DNA from: Myxococcaceae bacterium | Lineage (GTDB): Bacteria; Myxococcota; Myxococcia; Myxococcales; Myxococcaceae | Assembly (NCBI GenBank): GCA_019686135.1 | Contig: JADGHL010000045.1 | Span: forward strand, 1 to 35,206 | Length of the DNA stretch: 35,206 nucleotides | Reading direction: 5' to 3' | Part shown: piece by piece, positions 22,572-30,259 of the stretch | How the letters are laid out: every line of letters starts with the position of its first letter | How positions within the stretch are numbered: the first letter of the stretch is position 1 | The notes under the pieces: model-generated | The model's input: only the letters and a program-made list of their open reading frames with translations | The model's database searches: none | What the model was told of the DNA's origin: nothing | Position numbers and translations under genes: made by a program

Positions 22572-24080
22572 ATGAGGCTCCTTTCCGCCATCGCGGCCGC
22601 CAGCCTGCTCGCCTCATGCGCGCTCGGCCGTGCCTCGGATCGTCCAGCGCCGGCGCAGCCGGGGGCGCCCGCGGAGCCACCGCCGGAGCAGGTGGTGTTC
22701 GCCGACTCGAGCGCGCCCGCCGCGGGTGCGGATGGAACCCAGGCGCATCCATTCCGGACGCTCGCGTCGGCGTTGGCGGCGGTGCGTCCGCCCGCGACGG
22801 TGCGGCTGGCGGTGGGGCTCTACCTCGGCGAGGCGGTGGTGCCGGGCGACGTCCGCATCGAGGGCGAGCGCACCGCGGTCATCTACGCGGGCGGAACCGG
22901 GACCACGCTCCGCCTCGAAGACGGCGCCAGCCTCCACGGGCTCACCGTCCAGGGCGGAGCGGTGGGCGCGGAGGTCAAGGGCGCGGTGCGCATCGAAGAG
23001 GTCGCCTTCAGCGGGCAGCGTCAGCGGGCGATCGCCGTCTCCGACCACGGGGCGCTCGCGCTGATCGACGCCGACATCGAAGGCACCGTCAGCGAGACCC
23101 GGGGCGTGGTGCTCGAAGAGGGCGCGCGTGCCGAGGTGACCGGCGGCCGGTTCCACGGCGGTCTGCGGATCGGCGTCGAGGCGAAGGCCGGCACCTCGCT
23201 CCGGGTGGACCACGCGGTGTTCGACGGGCCGGTCGTCGCGCTCAAGGCGGATCGCTCCGACCTCGCTGCCACCGGGCTCCGCATCTCCGGCGGCCGCGGT
23301 CCCGCGATCTCGCTTTCGGGAACGCGTGCCTCGCTCCGGGACATCGTCATCCACGGGCACGAGTACGGCCTTTTGGCGAACGCCGGCGCCGTGCTCGACG
23401 TGCGTGACTTCACCACGGTCCGCGCCGAGCGCGCCGGCATCGGCGGCGTTGAGGTGCGCGGGGAGATCGACGGGCTCGTCGCGCTCGACAGCGGCAACTT
23501 CGGCGCGGTGCAGTTGATTTCGTCGACCGCCACGGTGCGGCGCTTCATCATCGCCCGTGCGCAGAACGCCGGCATTTCGGTGAACGGCGGGGACGTGACG
23601 CTGATCGACGGATCGATCGTAGATGTGTCCGACCCGGCCGACGCCGAGGGCGACGGGGTCAGCGTCCGTCACGCCGGGCTCCGCGGTACCGCGCTCACCG
23701 AAGCGCGGGTGTCTGGTACCGGCGTGCTCGCGGCCGAGGCCTCGCGCGTCGCGGTGGCGGAAGCGGCGATCGCCTCCGCGCGCTATGGCGGGCTCCACGC
23801 GGAGACCCGCGCGCGGCTGGACGCGGTCTCCGCCATCGTCCGGGGAGGAGGGAACGCGGCGCTGGTGGTGCTCCACGACGCGCGGCTCCGCGCCGATGCG
23901 CTGGAGACAGCGCAGAACGCCCAGGGGCTTTTGTGGGCGGAGTGTGGCGCGGGAGCGGAGGTGTGGCTGGGCCGCGTGCGCGGCGCCGAAGCCCACGCAG
24001 TCCACGCCGCGTGTGCGGGCCGCTGGCTTCGCCCCGCACTGCTCGACCCGTTCGCCACCGAGCAACCCGACGAAGAGTGA
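22572..24080 (+). CDS. Beta-helix (pectate lyase-fold) lipoprotein, 502 aa
   Basis: The ATG at 22572 starts a lipoprotein signal peptide (AAASLLASC, Cys16). A Pro/Ala linker follows, then ADGTQAHPFRTLASALAAV near residues 53-72, the DUF1565-type start of parallel beta-helix proteins. Through the rest, short strands recur with G-V/I-x-V spacing (GLTVQGGAVGAEVKGAVRI, GISVNGGDVTLIDGSIV), which is the right-handed beta-helix pattern. No catalytic Asp/Arg cluster of true polysaccharide lyases is obvious, so it may be a binding or structural surface protein. It is lipid-anchored in the envelope. It has no Shine-Dalgarno and a TAGGCT 9 nt upstream. No partner is apparent, and a 337-bp region with a long inverted repeat follows. 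Confidence 0.85.
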   Translation: MRLLSAIAAASLLASCALGRASDRPAPAQPGAPAEPPPEQVVFADSSAPAAGADGTQAHPFRTLASALAAVRPPATVRLAVGLYLGEAVVPGDVRIEGERTAVIYAGGTGTTLRLEDGASLHGLTVQGGAVGAEVKGAVRIEEVAFSGQRQRAIAVSDHGALALIDADIEGTVSETRGVVLEEGARAEVTGGRFHGGLRIGVEAKAGTSLRVDHAVFDGPVVALKADRSDLAATGLRISGGRGPAISLSGTRASLRDIVIHGHEYGLLANAGAVLDVRDFTTVRAERAGIGGVEVRGEIDGLVALDSGNFGAVQLISSTATVRRFIIARAQNAGISVNGGDVTLIDGSIVDVSDPADAEGDGVSVRHAGLRGTALTEARVSGTGVLAAEASRVAVAEAAIASARYGGLHAETRARLDAVSAIVRGGGNAALVVLHDARLRADALETAQNAQGLLWAECGAGAEVWLGRVRGAEAHAVHAACAGRWLRPALLDPFATEQPDEE

Positions 24081-24417
24081 CAGACAGCCCGCCCGACGAC
24101 GCACGAAGCCCCCTTCACTCTCGGACGGACTCGAGAACCCCCCGGACGCGTGAGAATCGAGCGAGGTCGGCGCGGCAGATCGCAATCCCGAGCACCTCTC
24201 TTCGCATGCCGTCCGGACGAAGGGGGCTCGCCGGGTGCTGTCACCTGTCAGCGGCTCACGCCGCGCCGCGCGCCGCAGGGCCGGGCAACCTCACGGTCTT
24301 CTCTGCCCTTCGGCGAGGGCGGCTTCCGCACCGGTCTCACGGCTGAACGCCGATGCTGAGCATTGCGAATCGCTTGCGTCCGCCGGCCGGCCCAACGAAG
24401 CCGACCTGGCTGTTCCC
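24081..24417. other. Intergenic region with a long-range inverted repeat
   Basis: No convincing gene lies here. AGCCCCCTTC (24107-24116) is exactly complementary to GAAGGGGGCT (24219-24228), and GGACGG (24123-24128) can pair with CCGTCC (24209-24214) inside it. RNA from this stretch could form an extended stem with a loop of about 80 nt. The purpose is unknown: it could terminate transcripts of the two convergent flanking genes or mark a small structured RNA. Confidence 0.5.
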
Positions 24418-25512
24418 TCAGCCGACCCGCGTGGCGCGCGCGGCCAGCCAGTCGCGGATGCGCGGGAAGACCTCGGTCGGAGCGCCCAGGCCGAAGATCA
24501 GATCGCCATGGCCGTAGTCGAGGCGGTCGCCGTTGTCGCGCCCGAAGATCATCAGCGTCTTGTCCGGGCTGCCGAGGACCTCGTACGCCGCGGTGACCAC
24601 GTCCGGCGGCGCGAGGCGATCCGACGACCCGCCCGCCACCAACACCGGGATCCGGATCCGCGCCATCCCCGCGCGGTAGTCCACCGAGCGGTCGAAGGAT
24701 CGGAACGCGTCGTGATCCAGCCAGTCGCTGAACTGGAGCAGGACCTTGCGGCCGACCGACGACACGACCTGCGCGTAGATCTTCCTCTGCGCCGTGGGCG
24801 GGATGTGCTCGGGGTTGAAGACCACCTCGGTGAGCGGCAGCGTGACGTGTCCGAGGAACGGCGCGGTCAGGAGGCTGAACACGCGCTGGTGCAGCGCCCA
24901 GGGCCACGCCAGCGTCCGGGCCACACGCAGAAGGCGGTGCATGTACGGCTGGTAGCGGAAGAACGCCGGCGACCCGAGCGTCACCAGGCCCGCAAGGTGC
25001 GCCGCTTCTGGTCCCTGCGCCACGCCGTAGCCCACGAGCCCGCCCAGCGAGTGCCCCACCCAGAACGCCCGCTGCGCGCCCGTGCGGCGCAGCACCTCGT
25101 TCAGGAACGCCGGCCCATCGAGGAGGATGTGATCGTCCACCGAGTAGTCGGAGCTGCGCCGTCCCTTCGGCGCCCCCCTCGAGCGGCCGGTGCCGCGCCA
25201 GTCGACCGAGTAGCAGTCGAACCCCTGCTCCGCGAGGTACATCGCCAGCGAGAGTGGAGGCTCGAGGTCCATGTTGCGGTGGTTCGCCGCAAGGCCGTGG
25301 CACAAGAGCACCGGCTCCTCGAAGCGCCGCGTGGCCGGTGCGCGGCGGAACGCGGTGAGCGACCAGCCGTCTTTGGCCGTGACCGCAATGCGCTCGGCGC
25401 GGGGGCGGTTCAAGCGATAGACGCGCCGGACCGCCTGGATCCACAACCAGAGCAGGGCCGCAAGCGCAATGAACGTGGCGATGGCGGGGAGGAGGGGGGA
25501 TGCGGAACCCAT
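24418..25512 (-). CDS. Membrane-anchored alpha/beta hydrolase, 364 aa
   Basis: A single N-terminal membrane helix (residues about 8-30, PAIATFIALAALLWLWIQ) anchors an alpha/beta-hydrolase domain. The nucleophile Ser155 is in GHSLGG, the acid is probably Asp298 in GGSSDRLAPP and the base His335 in LDYGHGDLIFG. The oxyanion region is LLCHGLAANHRN. The pattern HG...GHSxGG fits lipases and esterases, including polyhydroxyalkanoate-type or lysophospholipase-like hydrolases; the substrate is unknown. It could be involved in lipid turnover at the inner membrane, next to the pssA gene that starts 57 bp away in the opposite direction. The start at ATG 25512 is chosen because it captures the membrane helix; there is no clear Shine-Dalgarno. 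Confidence 0.88.
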   Translation of the reverse strand: MGSASPLLPAIATFIALAALLWLWIQAVRRVYRLNRPRAERIAVTAKDGWSLTAFRRAPATRRFEEPVLLCHGLAANHRNMDLEPPLSLAMYLAEQGFDCYSVDWRGTGRSRGAPKGRRSSDYSVDDHILLDGPAFLNEVLRRTGAQRAFWVGHSLGGLVGYGVAQGPEAAHLAGLVTLGSPAFFRYQPYMHRLLRVARTLAWPWALHQRVFSLLTAPFLGHVTLPLTEVVFNPEHIPPTAQRKIYAQVVSSVGRKVLLQFSDWLDHDAFRSFDRSVDYRAGMARIRIPVLVAGGSSDRLAPPDVVTAAYEVLGSPDKTLMIFGRDNGDRLDYGHGDLIFGLGAPTEVFPRIRDWLAARATRVG

Positions 25513-25569
25513 GGGTCGGTGGGTCGTCTACTCGGAATTGATCCCTGTTATCGTCCGTTCGCTCGCCCG

Positions 25570-26466
25570 ATGGATGATGCGCAGATCGCCACCGCCGCTG
25601 CGACGGTGGGGCGGGAGGGACGGATGGTCAAGCTTCGCAAGTTGATGTTCGTCCTGCCCAACCTCTTCACCGTCACCTCGATCTTCTGCGGCTTCTACGC
25701 CCTCACCTTGTGCAGCGGCGAGGCCACGCCGGCCCAGCTCTACCAGGCGGCGATCGCCATCTTCTTCGCCATGTTCTTCGACGGGTTCGACGGCCGCGTG
25801 GCGCGCCTCACCCGCACCCAGAGCCAGTTCGGCGTGGAGCTCGACAGCCTCGCGGATGTCGTCTCCTTTGGCGTGGTGCCGGCGATGCTGGCCTACAAGT
25901 GGGCGCTCGCTCCGCTCGGGCTGGTGGGGATCTTCATCGCCTTCGGGTACGCGGCCTGCGGCGCGCTGCGGCTGGCCCGTTTCAACGTCATTGCCCAACG
26001 GTCCCCGCATGGAGGTGCCTCGGCCTTCTTCGTGGGGCTGCCGATTCCCTTCGCGGCGCTGGGGATCGTCAGCATGGTACTGGCGCACTACGCGCTGTCC
26101 CACGGCAGCCAGTTGCCCGCCACCGTCCAGGTGCCCATCGCCGTCGTGGTGGTCCTGCTGTCGCTCTTGATGGTCTCCACCATTCCGTTCCGGACCTTCA
26201 AGCACGTCCGGCCCTCGAGCGTGTCGATCGGGATCTTCGTGGTGCTCTGCGCGCTGAGCGTGGCGGTGTCGATCCTCTGGCATCCGGCCTTCGTGCTGGT
26301 GCTGCTGTTCGGCGCGTATCTGTTGATGGGCTTCGGGGAGTCGATGCTCGCGCTCGGCCGCCGGCTCTCCGCGGCGCGGGTGGGGCTGCCCGCGGCGGCG
26401 GTCGCCCTCGAGGACGACGATGTCGACGAGGATGAGGACGACATCGACGAGCAGGACTACCTCTAG
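25570..26466 (+). CDS. pssA: CDP-diacylglycerol-serine O-phosphatidyltransferase
   Basis: The CDP-alcohol phosphotransferase signature DGFDGRVARL...FGVELDSLAD runs over residues 71-96, with the metal-binding Asp71, Asp74, Asp92 and Asp96 all present. Multiple membrane helices follow. The LPNLFTVTSIFCGFYAL opening and SFGVVPAMLAY segment match the PssA subfamily. The enzyme makes phosphatidylserine, the precursor of phosphatidylethanolamine, in the inner membrane. The ATG at 25570 gives an 18-residue extension before MVKLRKLMFVLPN (ATG 25624); the true start could be either. The last 20 residues are almost wholly acidic (EDDDVDEDEDDIDEQDYL), unusual for this family. A psd gene is not in this window. 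It is followed 21 bp later by cinA. Confidence 0.94.
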   Translation: MDDAQIATAAATVGREGRMVKLRKLMFVLPNLFTVTSIFCGFYALTLCSGEATPAQLYQAAIAIFFAMFFDGFDGRVARLTRTQSQFGVELDSLADVVSFGVVPAMLAYKWALAPLGLVGIFIAFGYAACGALRLARFNVIAQRSPHGGASAFFVGLPIPFAALGIVSMVLAHYALSHGSQLPATVQVPIAVVVVLLSLLMVSTIPFRTFKHVRPSSVSIGIFVVLCALSVAVSILWHPAFVLVLLFGAYLLMGFGESMLALGRRLSAARVGLPAAAVALEDDDVDEDEDDIDEQDYL

Positions 26467-26487
26467 AAACCGTAGTATCCGCGCCTC

Positions 26488-27744
26488 GTGCGCATCGAGG
26501 TCCTCTGCACCGGCGACGAGCTGCTCACCGGCGTCGTCCCCGACACCAACAGCCCGTGGTTCATGGCGCGCTTGCTCCGCCTGGGCGAGCGCGTGTCCCG
26601 CACCACGGTGGTGGGGGACGATCGCGCCGCGATCCGGGACGCGCTCGGGGAGATCGCCGAGCGCGCGGACGTCGTGCTGGTGAGCGGCGGGCTGGGGCCG
26701 ACCGCGGACGACGTCACCGCGGAGGCGGCGGCGGAGGCTGCGGGCGTGGCGCTGGTGGAGGACGTCGCGACGGTGGCGCGCCTGCGCGAACGCTATGCCC
26801 GGCGGCAGCTTCCGCTCTCTCCGAACGTCCTGCGACAGGCGCGCGTGCCCGCGGGGGCGGAGGTCGGTGCCAACGACGTCGGAGCGGCGCCGTTCTTCGC
26901 GCTGACGCTGGGCCGATGCCGCGCCCTGTTCGTCCCCGGCGTGCCGGCCGAGTACCGGCACCTGGTCGAAACGCAGGTGCTCCCGCGGATCGAACGCTGG
27001 CGCGCGCCCGGGTCCGGAGCGTTCTCCTTTCGGATCCTCAAGACCATCGGCCTGCCCGAGGCCCGGCTCGACGAGCAGGTGGCGCCGCTTTCGGGCCGCC
27101 ACCCCGGCGTCACGTTCGGGTTCCGCGTGGTGCCACCGGAGAGCCATCTCGAGCTGCTCGCGCGGGGGACCACGCCCGAGGACGCGGCGGCGAAACTCGC
27201 GGCGGCGGAGAAGGACGCACGCGCGGTCCTCGGCGAATGCGTGTTCGGCGCGGACGAGGACACGCTCGCACACGTGGTGGTCTCGATGCTGGGCGCGCGC
27301 GGGGAGACGCTGACGGTCGCGGAGAGCTGCACCGGCGGCCTGGTCGCCGCGGCCCTCACCGACGTCGCCGGCGCGAGCCAGGTCTTCCCCGGGGGAGCCA
27401 TCACCTACGGCGCAGCGTTGAAGACCGCGTTCGCCGACGTGCCCGCAGAGCTGATCGCCGCGAAGGGTGAGGTGAGCGCGGAGGTGGCGCGGTCGATGGC
27501 GGAGGGCATCCGCGCGCGCACCGGGACGACCTGGGCGATCGCCGTCACCGGGTACGCCGGGCCGGGAGGCGGCGACCCGCGCGAACCCGTGGGCGCCGTC
27601 CACCTGGCCGTGGCCGGGCCCACAGGGATGTGGCACGAGCGCCATCACTTCATCGGCGACCGCGAGCGCGTGCGCCGCTTCGCCACCGGGGCTGCGCTGG
27701 ATCTGCTCCGGCGCCGGCTGCACGAGAGAGAAGGAGAGCGATGA
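26488..27744 (+). CDS. cinA: CinA family protein (competence/damage-inducible; molybdopterin-binding plus NMN deamidase domains)
   Basis: The 418-residue product has both CinA domains. The N-terminal MoaB/MogA-like domain has CTGDELLTGVVPDTN and SGGLGPTADDVTAEA. The C-terminal nicotinamide-nucleotide amidohydrolase-like domain begins near residue 272 with LTVAESCTGGLVAAAL and includes AVTGYAGPGGGDPREPVG. Characterised CinA proteins hydrolyse pyridine nucleotide by-products (NMN deamidase and ADP-ribose pyrophosphatase). The gene is often next to recA; here recA lies about 2.5 kb away on the opposite strand. The GTG start has TAGTAT 9 nt upstream and no Shine-Dalgarno. Its stop overlaps the next start (ATGA at 27741-27744). 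Confidence 0.95.
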   Translation: MRIEVLCTGDELLTGVVPDTNSPWFMARLLRLGERVSRTTVVGDDRAAIRDALGEIAERADVVLVSGGLGPTADDVTAEAAAEAAGVALVEDVATVARLRERYARRQLPLSPNVLRQARVPAGAEVGANDVGAAPFFALTLGRCRALFVPGVPAEYRHLVETQVLPRIERWRAPGSGAFSFRILKTIGLPEARLDEQVAPLSGRHPGVTFGFRVVPPESHLELLARGTTPEDAAAKLAAAEKDARAVLGECVFGADEDTLAHVVVSMLGARGETLTVAESCTGGLVAAALTDVAGASQVFPGGAITYGAALKTAFADVPAELIAAKGEVSAEVARSMAEGIRARTGTTWAIAVTGYAGPGGGDPREPVGAVHLAVAGPTGMWHERHHFIGDRERVRRFATGAALDLLRRRLHEREGER

Positions 27745-29174
27745 GCACGAACGATTCCGATGCCTCGCGGCCGGAGGTGGGTGGCGCCGGGCCTGGCGCA
27801 GAAGGGACCGCGGCGGCCGCGCCCGCACCGACGGAAGGCGCGAAGCCGGCGCCGGACCCGGACAGTTGGGCCGCGGTGTGGGCCGGCGCGCGCACCTGGG
27901 CGCAGGCGTACCGCGTGGAGATCGCGCTCTTCCTCGTCTGCTTCGTGGTGTTCGCGTTCTTCAGCTCGCAGCGCTTTTTGCGCCAGAGCGCCGCGCCCCA
28001 CTTCGTCTACCAGGCGAAGGCGTGGCTGGAGGGACGCCTCAACCTCGAGCCCTATGAGGTGCAGGAGCTCCGCTTCGAGGACACCGCGTGCGTGCGGATG
28101 GTCAACGGCGAACCCGTGCGCTGCACCGCGCCGCTCCAGCCCGGCGATCGCTGGTACTCCAGCTTCCCCGCGTTCCCGGCGGTGGTGATGCTGCCGTTCG
28201 TCGCGCTCCACGGGTACCAGTTCAACGACACCTCGTTCACCGTCATCGTCGGCGCGCTGGCGATCGCGCTGTTCTACTCGCTGCTGCGGTTCCTCGCGCA
28301 GGAGCGGGAGATCGAACGCAGCCGGGCGGAGAACATCGCGCTCGCGCTGGTGCTCGCGTTCGGCACGTTGTTCTTCTACTGCACCCTGCGCGGCGAGGTC
28401 TGGTTCACCGCCGAGGTGATGGGCGTGGCGCTAACCTGCCTGTACCTGCGCAATTCGGTGCGGGCGCGGCGGCCGGTGCTCGCGGGGCTCTTCTACTCGA
28501 TGGCCGTGCTCACCCGGACGCCACTTCTCTTCGCGGGCGCGTTCTTCGTGGTGGAGGCGTTGCGGCTCCCGCCCACCGAAGGCGCGCCCTCCCCGTGGCC
28601 CGAGCGGCTCAGGCGGATCGGCCTGTTCGCCGTGGGCGCGGCGCCGATCGCCCTTCTGGCGGCGTGGTTCAACCAGGTGCGGTTCGGACGCATCACCGAG
28701 TTCGGCCACCGGTTCTTCTTCAACAACCGGGTCAACGCGGACATCGACACCTGGGGGCTGTTCAACGTGCACTACCTCGGGCGGAACCTGGAGGCGGCGT
28801 TCCTCAAGCTCCCCCAGATTCAGCTGCACCCGTTCCGCCTCTCGTACGATCCACACGGGCTCTCGCTGCTGTTGACGCTCCCGCTGATCGTCTTTCTCCT
28901 GTGGCCCCGATCGAACCGGCGCCTGCAGCTGCCGCTGTGGATTGCGCTCGCGGCGACCGCGCTGCCCGGGTTGCTCTACCAGAACGACGGGTACGCCCAG
29001 TTCGGGTTCCGGTTCAGCCTCGACTACACCCCGTACCTGCTGCTCCTGTTCGCGGCGAGCGGCTGGAGCCTGAAGGACCGCTGGGTCCAGGCGGCGATCG
29101 CGCTCGGCGTGCTGGTGAACTTCTGGGGGGCGGTGGCCTTCCGCGGGTTCACCGAAGCCATGCGCGGCTGGTAG
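27741..29174 (+). CDS. Polytopic membrane protein, possibly a GT-C glycosyltransferase, 477 aa
   Basis: The ATG at 27741 overlaps the cinA stop by four bases and follows AAGGAGAG, so translation is coupled. After a Pro/Ala-rich cytoplasmic stretch of about 50 residues the protein has about ten hydrophobic segments (IALFLVCFVVFAFF, VIVGALAIALFYSLL, LALVLAFGTLFFY, LLLTLPLIVFLLW and others). Between helices 1 and 2 is a large polar loop (RQSAAPHFVYQAKAWLEGRL) with a Glu-rich and Cys-containing section. The look is that of GT-C or PMT-type glycosyltransferases, which use lipid-linked sugars at the outer face of the inner membrane, but no definite catalytic DD or DE pair could be assigned. This is therefore a tentative call. 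The DUF1285 gene follows after 19 bp. Confidence 0.8.
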   Translation: MSTNDSDASRPEVGGAGPGAEGTAAAAPAPTEGAKPAPDPDSWAAVWAGARTWAQAYRVEIALFLVCFVVFAFFSSQRFLRQSAAPHFVYQAKAWLEGRLNLEPYEVQELRFEDTACVRMVNGEPVRCTAPLQPGDRWYSSFPAFPAVVMLPFVALHGYQFNDTSFTVIVGALAIALFYSLLRFLAQEREIERSRAENIALALVLAFGTLFFYCTLRGEVWFTAEVMGVALTCLYLRNSVRARRPVLAGLFYSMAVLTRTPLLFAGAFFVVEALRLPPTEGAPSPWPERLRRIGLFAVGAAPIALLAAWFNQVRFGRITEFGHRFFFNNRVNADIDTWGLFNVHYLGRNLEAAFLKLPQIQLHPFRLSYDPHGLSLLLTLPLIVFLLWPRSNRRLQLPLWIALAATALPGLLYQNDGYAQFGFRFSLDYTPYLLLLFAASGWSLKDRWVQAAIALGVLVNFWGAVAFRGFTEAMRGW

Positions 29175-29193
29175 CCCCGCGGGCCGGTGCCTC

Positions 29194-29700
29194 TTGACGA
29201 TCCGCGCCGTCCGACCGAGCGTGATCAGCGTGGACGCACCGCCTCCCGGAAAGCGCTGGCACACCCGCGAGGACAGCGGCATCCGCCTCGATCGCGAGGG
29301 CCGCTGGTGGCACGACGACGAGCTCGTCGAGCACCCGAAAATCGTCGAGGCCTTCAACACCGGTCTGCAGGTGACCGAGGACGGCCGGTACAAGCTCGTC
29401 TTCGGCTGGGACTGGTGCTTCGTCACCGTCGAGGACGCCGCCTACCGCGTGGTGGCGGTCGACGTTGCTGACGATGGCGGCTGCCTGCTTCGCCTGAGCG
29501 ACCGCAGCTTGGAGCGGCTCGATCCGTCGACCCTCACGGTGGAACAGGACGGCGTGCTGAGCTGCCGGGTGAAGGAGAAGCGGGCGAAGGCCCGGTTCAC
29601 CCGCGACGCGCAGTTCGCGATCGGCGACCGGCTCGAAGAGCGCAACGGGGAGATGGGGCTTTGCCTGGGCGGCCGATGGTGGCCCCTTCGGCACGGCTGA
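29194..29700 (+). CDS. DUF1285-family protein, 168 aa
   Basis: GIRLDREGRWWHDDELVEHPKIVEAF, YKLVFGWDWCFVTVEDAAYRVVAVDV and the ending [11 protein letters not shown] (each seen as shorter pieces) match the known layout of DUF1285 proteins: an N-terminal 'GRW..G..I.H..I...F' motif, a central 'W...VEDAPF.V' motif and a C-terminal 'W.PLG'-like close. No enzymatic function is established for this family as far as I know. The start is uncertain: TTG at 29194 or GTG at 29221, neither with a ribosome-binding site. It is the last gene of the pssA-cinA-membrane protein group. Its last 104 bp overlap the 3' end of the opposing lipoprotein frame. Confidence 0.85.
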   Translation: MTIRAVRPSVISVDAPPPGKRWHTREDSGIRLDREGRWWHDDELVEHPKIVEAFNTGLQVTEDGRYKLVFGWDWCFVTVEDAAYRVVAVDVADDGGCLLRLSDRSLERLDPSTLTVEQDGVLSCRVKEKRAKARFTRDAQFAIGDRLEERNGEMGLCLGGRWWPLRHG

Positions 29701-30259
29701 CCCGTGAACGGTCGTCCACCCGCGCCGCATGCGAACGACGCCGCGGCACCATCCGGCGGAGGTGGACCTTGCCGCGCGCGCTGTTCCACCACACGTCCGG
29801 TCGCTCCCCGGCATCGAGGCCGCTTCTGAGGTTCGGCCCCGGCGTCCACGGGACGAGCCAGCGCACCGCCGGACGGCTCGACCGGTCCACCGGCTGCACC
29901 GGTGTGAGAGCGGGCACCGCCGGGCGGGTCGCCTCGTTCACCGGCTGCACCGGTGTGAAAGCGGGCACCGCCGGACGGGTCGCCTCGTTCACCGGCTGCA
30001 CCGGTGTGAGTGCGGGCACCGCCGGACGGGTCGCCTCGTTCACCGGCTGCACCGGTGTGAGTGCGGGCATCGCCGGACGGGTCGCCTCGTTCACCGGCTG
30101 CACCGGTGTGAGAGCGGGCACCGCCGGACGGGTCGCCTCGTTCACCGGAGCCGGGACGAGACAGCACGCCGCCGGATGGGGCGCCCGGTCCACCGGCGGC
30201 GCCGCGCAGGCCAGCACCAGAAGACCGAGCGCCAGCGCCCAGGCGGCGCGGGCAATCAC
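29597..30259 (-). CDS. Repeat-bearing lipoprotein translationally coupled to recA
   Basis: The GTG at 30259 overlaps the recA stop (GTGA), so it should be translated by ribosomes finishing recA. A lipoprotein signal peptide ends in LVLAC (Cys18). The mature protein has five near-identical 17-residue repeats, [17 protein letters not shown], rich in Pro and Thr. They are flanked by related partial copies ([15 protein letters not shown]). The last 60 or so residues (from about [13 protein letters not shown]) are Arg-rich and run 104 bp into the opposing DUF1285 gene, so the original stop may have been lost. The repeat segment probably forms an extended, proline-rich wall- or periplasm-spanning spacer. 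The coupling and the signal peptide argue that the minus strand, not the opposing open frame, is the coding one. Function unknown. Confidence 0.65.
   Translation of the reverse strand: MIARAAWALALGLLVLACAAPPVDRAPHPAACCLVPAPVNEATRPAVPALTPVQPVNEATRPAMPALTPVQPVNEATRPAVPALTPVQPVNEATRPAVPAFTPVQPVNEATRPAVPALTPVQPVDRSSRPAVRWLVPWTPGPNLRSGLDAGERPDVWWNSARGKVHLRRMVPRRRSHAARVDDRSRVSRAEGATIGRPGKAPSPRCALRAGRRSRTARRG
29888..30142. repeat. Five 51-bp tandem repeats
   Basis: Exact 51-bp units start at 29888, 29939, 29990, 30041 and 30092, and a broken sixth begins at 30143. The units differ at a handful of positions, for example GAGAG, GAAAG or GAGTG, and CACC or CATC in the fourth unit. Each unit contains ACCGG-CTGCA-CCGGT, a short self-complementary stretch. 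The length is a multiple of three, and the translated minus-strand frame is preserved, so this is a coding minisatellite and not a CRISPR array. Confidence 0.95.

Noticed and set aside
29888-30142. Regular repeats that might be a CRISPR array
   Set aside because: Units are contiguous 51-bp tandem copies with no unique spacers, keep the coding frame and encode a 17-residue repeat of a lipoprotein.
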